Source: Alphaproteobacteria bacterium (GTDB taxonomy: Bacteria; Pseudomonadota; Alphaproteobacteria; UBA9219). From it: a DNA stretch of 8,723 nucleotides. The notes below the pieces were generated by a model that ran no database searches, had not been told where the DNA came from, and saw nothing but the letters and a program-made list of their open reading frames with translations. Positions 5,856 through 8,723 of the stretch are shown piece after piece. How positions within the stretch are numbered: position 1 is the first letter of the stretch; every line of letters begins with the position of its first letter. The DNA lies in the NCBI GenBank assembly GCA_028716765.1, contig JAQUPC010000091.1, positions 1-8,723 of the forward strand. The letters are read 5' to 3'. The translations under genes and the position numbers were made by a program.

Positions 5856-6455
5856 TCAACGGGGAAGGCAAGCAGGCGCTTTGTGTTCCGGTTCCAGGCG
5901 CTCACTTCCGGGAAAAACAACAGCTTCCTCATAAGCCGTAAACATAAACCCGATGCCTTTTTTCATCCTGGCGATTAATCTCCTTTGAAGTCCGGGTCTA
6001 TAAAGCGCGTAGTCGAGCGTGTAAGAACTTTTGTCAACGTATTCTCTCCTGAACCCATCATCAAATTCGCTGTAAACACAATATTTTATCTCGCGCCCTC
6101 CAAAGGCGTTTACGATTGTGATGCGCCCTTCAAGATCCGGGTAGCGCTCATCTTTTCCACTGAGCGTAAAATCCACGATCGTTGTGTAAGCGTAATTGGC
6201 TTTAGCGTTTGCAGTGGCGTTGATTGTTGAAAACAGGCCCTTAAACCGGCTCGTTGTGTACGGATCTTCGGCCGCCAGGAGATAGCCGTTCTTCTCCGCT
6301 TCTTCTGAAAAGACGGGAAGAAGGATTTCCAGATATTTCTTGATAACATCCTTTTCCGGCGGCCTTTCCTTGAACATCAAATAGCTTGCAAACCGGAATT
6401 GTTCGATGTGTTCGGCGACCGTAAGCCAAGCGCGGGATAATATATTCCTGCCCAT
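5856..6455 (-). CDS. Conserved-looking cytoplasmic protein of unknown function
   Basis: A 199-residue protein that I do not recognise. On the minus strand GGAG lies 7 nt before the ATG at 6455-6453, so this start is preferred over the longer reading from 6509, which would add a hydrophobic stretch without a ribosome-binding site. There is no signal peptide or membrane segment. Residues 1-62 look helical, with many Glu and Lys. Residues 85-137 look beta-rich, with the strands NYAYTTIVDFTL, GRITIVNAF and IKYCVYSEF, and then DDGFRREYVDKSSYTLDYALYR. A basic helix (about 153-168) precedes a short hydrophobic stretch, and the tail is Pro-rich. Its 3' end is only 20 bp from the end of rnd on the opposite strand, with no obvious terminator between. 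It lies 93 bp downstream of the metal transporter on the same strand and could share its transcript, but it also has a candidate promoter of its own. Confidence 0.82.
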   Translation of the reverse strand: MGRNILSRAWLTVAEHIEQFRFASYLMFKERPPEKDVIKKYLEILLPVFSEEAEKNGYLLAAEDPYTTSRFKGLFSTINATANAKANYAYTTIVDFTLSGKDERYPDLEGRITIVNAFGGREIKYCVYSEFDDGFRREYVDKSSYTLDYALYRPGLQRRLIARMKKGIGFMFTAYEEAVVFPGSERLEPEHKAPACLPR

Positions 6456-6480
6456 TATGTTTCTCCATGAAGGCAGAAAA

Positions 6481-6509
6481 AGTATCACAAATCCACTGTT
6501 AGGCAACAA
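6481..6509 (-). promoter_or_regulatory. Candidate promoter for the gene at 6455
   Basis: On the minus strand TTGTTG (6509-6504) and GATACT (6486-6481) are separated by 17 bp, giving a leader of about 20 nt that still contains the GGAG ribosome-binding site. This sits in the 93-bp gap after the transporter gene, so the downstream gene could be expressed independently. Confidence 0.4.
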
Positions 6510-6548
6510 AGGTAATATAGTTAATAACTGTGCCGGGTTCCGGGGTGC

Positions 6549-7817
6549 TCAAACCGCCGTTGAAAACAACGCGATGACGATAATCGTCATCACGGCGGTG
6601 CCCGCCCAGCCGAGAATTTTCAGGTATTTCGGAATCGTATGCTCGCCCATGATGCGCGCGGACGTCGCCATGTGCATCATGACGAACATGAGCGGCACGG
6701 CGATAACGCCGTTTAATACGGCGCTCCAGAACAAAACCTTCATCGGCTCTATATGGGTGAAATTCATCAGCGTTCCGATCAGCGTCGCGCTGACAAGCGT
6801 GCCGTAAAACGCCCGCGCTTCACGTGGGCGTCGGCCCAGCCCGATATGCCAGTCAAGCGCTTCGCCGACGGCATAGGCCGAAGAGGCGGCCAGAACGGGA
6901 ACGGCCAGCAAGCCCGTGCCGATGATGCCGAGCGAAAAAACAGTAAAGGCGAGCGGCCCCGCCAGGGGGCGCAGCGCCTCGGCGGCTTGCCCGGCGCTCT
7001 GGATGTCCGTGATGCCGTGAGCGTGCAGCGTTGCCGCCGTCGTCAGAATGATGAACAGGGCGATGAGGTTCGAGAATCCCATGCCTATCCATGTGTCGAA
7101 ACGGATGCGCTTGACTTCTTCTTTCGCCTGTTCGGGGGCGAGCAGCAGTGGCTGCGCTTCCGGGTTGGCGATGACGTCTTCCGCTTCGTGCGTCGATTGC
7201 CAGAAAAACAGGTAAGGGCTTATGGTCGTGCCGAACACGGCAACGATGACGGCCAGATAGGCGGCGTTGTATTCGATATGGGGAACGAACATCCCGCGCA
7301 GCACCTCGCTCCACGGCATGTCCACGATCAGGACGACGACGACGTAGGCGAACAGGCTCAGCGTCAGCCATTTCAGAATGGCGATATAGCGCCGGTAGTC
7401 CGTGAATATCTGCAAGGCTATGCAGGCGCCGCCGAACATAAGGCACCAAAGGCGGTTGCTGCCGCCGACGACAAGTTGCAGCGCGACGCCCATAGCCCCG
7501 AGGTCGGCCGACAAATTGAAGATGTTGGCCACCAAAAGCAAAAACACCATGCCGCGCAACAGGGCGATGGGATAAAACAGCCGCAAATTACCGGCCAGTC
7601 CGTAGCTTGTGGTACGGCCGATCCGGGCGCTGATCTCCTGAATGGCGGCCATCAGCGGATAGCTGAGCACCATCGTCCATCCCAGATTGAAGCCGAACTG
7701 GGCTCCCGCCTGCGAATAGGTGGCGATGCCGCTTGGATCGTCGTCCGCGGCCCCGGTGATGAGGCCCGGACCCAAGCGCCGCCAAAAGTTGATCGGGTAC
7801 CGGTAAAACTTCCACAT
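6549..7817 (-). CDS. NRAMP-superfamily divalent metal transporter, non-canonical metal site
   Basis: A 422-residue inner-membrane protein with about eleven hydrophobic helices, the usual size and layout of NRAMP (SLC11/MntH) proteins, which import divalent metals driven by protons. The first helix region contains LGPGLITGAADDDPSGIAT (15-33). The signature here is DPSG (27-30) instead of the DPGN of classical Mn/Fe carriers. In the sixth helix region FGTTISPYLFFWQS (195-208) replaces the usual T-V-M-P-H-N-L pattern, so the metal-binding Met is Ser200 and the His is Tyr202. A hydrophilic, Glu- and Gln-rich loop (about 209-240) follows. Such substitutions occur in NRAMP-related branches with different metal preference, some of which carry magnesium; I would not call it MntH. 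ATG 7817 is preceded by AAAGG with 9 nt spacing. The upstream region is long and structured, and a gene of unknown function follows 93 bp downstream. Confidence 0.92.
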   Translation of the reverse strand: MWKFYRYPINFWRRLGPGLITGAADDDPSGIATYSQAGAQFGFNLGWTMVLSYPLMAAIQEISARIGRTTSYGLAGNLRLFYPIALLRGMVFLLLVANIFNLSADLGAMGVALQLVVGGSNRLWCLMFGGACIALQIFTDYRRYIAILKWLTLSLFAYVVVVLIVDMPWSEVLRGMFVPHIEYNAAYLAVIVAVFGTTISPYLFFWQSTHEAEDVIANPEAQPLLLAPEQAKEEVKRIRFDTWIGMGFSNLIALFIILTTAATLHAHGITDIQSAGQAAEALRPLAGPLAFTVFSLGIIGTGLLAVPVLAASSAYAVGEALDWHIGLGRRPREARAFYGTLVSATLIGTLMNFTHIEPMKVLFWSAVLNGVIAVPLMFVMMHMATSARIMGEHTIPKYLKILGWAGTAVMTIIVIALFSTAV

Positions 7818-7853
7818 GAACCTAAACCTTTACTTTAACCTTGGTCTTGGCTT

Positions 7854-7882
7854 GCGCGCCAAATCAAAGCGTTAGGGCGCGC
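7854..7882 (-). other. GC-rich hairpin upstream of the transporter start
   Basis: GCGCGCC (7854-7860) and GGCGCGC (7876-7882) are perfect inverted repeats around a 15-nt loop. On the minus strand this would lie in the transporter leader, 37-65 nt before its ATG. Confidence 0.4.
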
Positions 7883-7908
7883 GCTAAACAATCCGCGTAA
7901 AGGTTTTT

Positions 7909-8111
7909 CAAGATGGAGGTTTGGAGTCCTGGTCGTGGCTCAAGGTCGTGAAATCACAGGATGAGGATGGCCGCAGAAGGAAGAATCCCGGCCGCTCGGG
8001 AAGCGCCGTTTGGGTCTTGAAAAGGCCGTGCAGGCGCAGAAGCCGCCCATGCGCCAATGCCATCTGGCAGGCGCAGCGCGCGTCAGCGGTCGCAAATGGG
8101 TATGTTGCCAT
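7909..8111 (-). other. Candidate leader ORF upstream of the transporter (doubtful)
   Basis: An ATG at 8111-8109 on the minus strand follows GGGAGGTGA with about 6 nt spacing, a very strong ribosome-binding site. It opens a 67-codon frame ending about 90 nt before the transporter ATG. The peptide (MATYPFATADARCACQM at the start, then Arg-, Pro- and Ser-rich) does not look like a folded protein. The ribosome-binding site lies inside the 10-bp hairpin 8115-8152. It is either a regulatory leader peptide or a chance frame in GC-rich DNA. Confidence 0.25.
8050..8075. other. Perfect two-step hairpin
   Basis: TGCGCC (8050-8055) pairs with GGCGCA (8070-8075) and TGCC (8058-8061) with GGCA (8066-8069). 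There is an AA bulge on one side and an ATCT loop. A direct 10-bp repeat, GCAGGCGCAG, occurs at 8030-8039 and 8067-8076. Confidence 0.55.
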
Positions 8112-8114
8112 TGC

Positions 8115-8152
8115 TCACCTCCCGGACATCCCTTCAAGGATACGGGAGGTGA
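8115..8152. other. Hairpin containing a strong ribosome-binding sequence
   Basis: TCACCTCCCG (8115-8124) is perfectly complementary to CGGGAGGTGA (8143-8152). An inner ATCC/GGAT pair (8128-8131 with 8138-8141) closes a 6-nt loop. On the minus strand one arm is the GGGAGGTGA that precedes the ATG at 8111, so the fold would hide that site. Confidence 0.6.
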
Positions 8153-8229
8153 AAAGGAGAGGCCTCTTAGGCGCGGCCCGTCGATCTCACCCCGCGGAGC
8201 CCGCAGGGAATGCTAAAGACATTATGTGT

Positions 8230-8340
8230 GTACCCGGTCGAAGTTGAGAGGGTACAACTACTGTCGCCGTCCATTTCTCTCTCTCTGGTTAATCGAAACC
8301 GGACGCAGAGCGTCCGGCAGCCATTGGGCATGTACCCTCT
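8230..8340. other. Nested and mutually exclusive inverted repeats
   Basis: GGGTAC (8250-8255) can pair with GTACCC at 8230-8235. As part of AGAGGGTAC (8247-8255) it can instead pair with GTACCCTCT at 8332-8340. The second pairing encloses the perfect hairpin CCGGACGC-AGA-GCGTCCGG (8299-8317) and a short TC repeat (8276-8286). The two pairings cannot coexist, as in attenuators and riboswitches. The strand is undecided. Confidence 0.45.
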
Positions 8341-8358
8341 GGACTCAAGCTGTGTCAA
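8329..8358 (-). promoter_or_regulatory. Possible minus-strand promoter for the structured leader
   Basis: On the minus strand a perfect TTGACA (8358-8353) is followed after 18 bp by TACATG (8334-8329), a poor -10 hexamer. If it is active, the transporter transcript would begin near 8322 and carry a leader of about 500 nt containing all the inverted repeats above except 8387-8414 and the outer 8332-8340 arm. Confidence 0.3.
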
Positions 8359-8386
8359 GCCTTTAGTGGCGATCAATCACTTTCAT

Positions 8387-8418
8387 GGGCCTTTTTATCC
8401 GGTCCCGGAGGCCCTTTT
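8387..8418 (+). terminator. Possible terminator
   Basis: GGGCCT (8387-8392) pairs with AGGCCC (8409-8414). An inner CCG/CGG pair closes a GTCC loop, there is a 6-nt bulge on the left arm, and TTTT follows. It could end a plus-strand RNA from the region to its left. Confidence 0.35.
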
Positions 8419-8472
8419 ATCGCCCCAGTTTTGCCATAGCCGGGAGCTACTATCCAAGGAGGGAAAAAGGTG

Positions 8473-8492
8473 TTTTCATCGGCGGATGAAAA
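8473..8492. other. Perfect 8-bp hairpin before the last gene
   Basis: TTTTCATC (8473-8480) and GATGAAAA (8485-8492) flank a GGCG loop. The fold would bury the ATG at 8486, supporting the GTG at 8510 as the real start of the following gene. Confidence 0.4.
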
Positions 8493-8509
8493 GGGTTTGG
8501 GAGGATACC

Positions 8510-8723
8510 GTGCGCAGGCTTTTAATAACGGCAACCGTCATCGCCGCTTTTTGCGGCGGCGTTGCTGCGCCGGCTTTTGCGGGTGACAATACGCTTCTGG
8601 GCACGCTTGGCGGCGCGGCGCTCGGCGGGTTTGTCGGCAGCCAGTTCGGCGCCGGAACGGGCCGTCTGGCCACGACGGGAGCGGGCGTGTTCGTCGGCGG
8701 ATTAATGGGTCACAGCATCGGGC
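8510..8723 (+). CDS. Exported glycine-zipper protein, N-terminal part (cut by window edge)
   Basis: The visible 71 codons encode a short basic N-terminus (RR), a hydrophobic core and a signal-peptidase site AFA|GD after residue 24. A run of small residues follows, with Gly repeated in the pattern LGTLGGAALGGFVGSQFG and again GVFVGGLMGHSIG. This is the glycine-zipper 2TM pattern of the Rickettsia 17-kDa antigen-like outer-membrane proteins. The usual lipobox Cys is not present at the cleavage site, so it need not be a lipoprotein. GTG 8510 is chosen because GGGAGG (8499-8504) lies 5 nt upstream. The in-frame ATG at 8486 has no ribosome-binding site at the right distance and is part of a hairpin. 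The rest of the gene is beyond the window, so full length and function cannot be judged. Such proteins act in envelope integrity in several bacteria. Confidence 0.82.
   Translation, partial: MRRLLITATVIAAFCGGVAAPAFAGDNTLLGTLGGAALGGFVGSQFGAGTGRLATTGAGVFVGGLMGHSIG

Larger units (their letters stand above)
7918..8418. other. 500-nt gene-free region rich in inverted repeats
   Basis: No open frame here has the look of a real protein; the longest plus-strand frame (7921-8247) is an Arg-rich translation of GC-rich DNA. Instead the region carries several strong inverted repeats at 8050-8075, 8115-8152, 8230-8255, 8247-8340, 8299-8317 and 8387-8414. I compared it by eye with the conserved cores of tmRNA, RNase P RNA, SRP RNA, 6S RNA and the common riboswitches and found no match. 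It could be a long regulatory leader of the transporter (minus strand), an unidentified structured RNA, or intergenic palindromic repeat sequence. Confidence 0.45.

Noticed and set aside
6456..6509. An N-terminal extension of the unknown protein giving a hydrophobic start
   Set aside because: A good GGAG site sits 7 nt before the ATG at 6455, while the upstream start has none and the extension overlaps a candidate promoter.
6753..7838. A 361-codon plus-strand open frame
   Set aside because: It is the antisense shadow of the NRAMP gene. The translation is rich in Arg, Gln and Gly with no domain, while the minus-strand reading is a clear membrane transporter.
7921..8247. A 108-codon plus-strand frame in the structured region
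   Set aside because: It is very Arg-rich with no domain and no ribosome-binding site, and it covers several inverted repeats. It is best explained as a chance frame in GC-rich DNA.
8219..8345. A tRNA gene around the TCGAAACC sequence
   Set aside because: The T-loop-like bases have no matching 5-bp stem, and no acceptor or anticodon arms can be drawn.
7918..8418. tmRNA, RNase P RNA, SRP RNA, 6S RNA or a known Mn, Mg, SAM or cobalamin riboswitch
   Set aside because: None of their conserved core sequences could be found on either strand by eye. A GCTAAAG at 8212-8218 recalls SAM-II riboswitches, but the rest of that fold is missing.
1..8723. Insertion sequences, CRISPR arrays, integrase or attachment sites
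   Set aside because: No transposase- or integrase-like protein, no regularly spaced repeats and no flanking direct repeats around the 404-4689 block were seen.

Overview
The window looks like chromosomal DNA of an alphaproteobacterium. The evidence is the N-terminus of the aspartyl-tRNA synthetase, an HRDC-containing ribonuclease D, and two copies of the CtrA-type 8-mer TTAACCAT in promoters. No closer placement is possible from the sequence alone.

Layout. (1) 1-403, minus: the 5' part of aspS, running off the left edge. (2) 404-4689: a block of four plus-strand genes with AT-rich spacers. They encode a lipoprotein (674-1228), an exported four-cysteine protein (1577-2458), a single-pass membrane protein with a TPR-like C-terminus (2697-3668) and an exported protein built on three 39-residue repeats (3966-4562). 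Each gene has its own leader; three of the four end in a hairpin terminator, or in one case a terminator-like hairpin. None of the four belongs to a family I recognise. (3) 4690-5835, plus: rnd. (4) 5856-6455, minus: an unrecognised cytoplasmic protein, convergent with rnd. (5) 6549-7817, minus: an NRAMP-superfamily transporter with non-canonical metal-site motifs. (6) 7818-8509: about 690 bases with no convincing gene but many strong inverted repeats, forming the 5' region of the transporter on the minus strand. (7) 8510 to the right edge, plus: an exported glycine-zipper protein, truncated by the window.

How it fits together. aspS and rnd are housekeeping genes. The four envelope genes between them look like an accessory block. 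Two of the four, the exported proteins at 1577 and 3966, share a 12-bp identical element (ATGGTTAATTTT) 16-19 bp upstream of their -10 boxes. This element contains the complement of TTAACCAT, so both may belong to a CtrA regulon, which in alphaproteobacteria often includes surface structures and motility. The transporter and the unknown gene after it point the same way and may be co-transcribed, although a separate promoter is visible for the second. The strongest leads are the repeat protein with its neighbours, the shared promoter element, the altered metal site of the transporter, and the structured region upstream of it.
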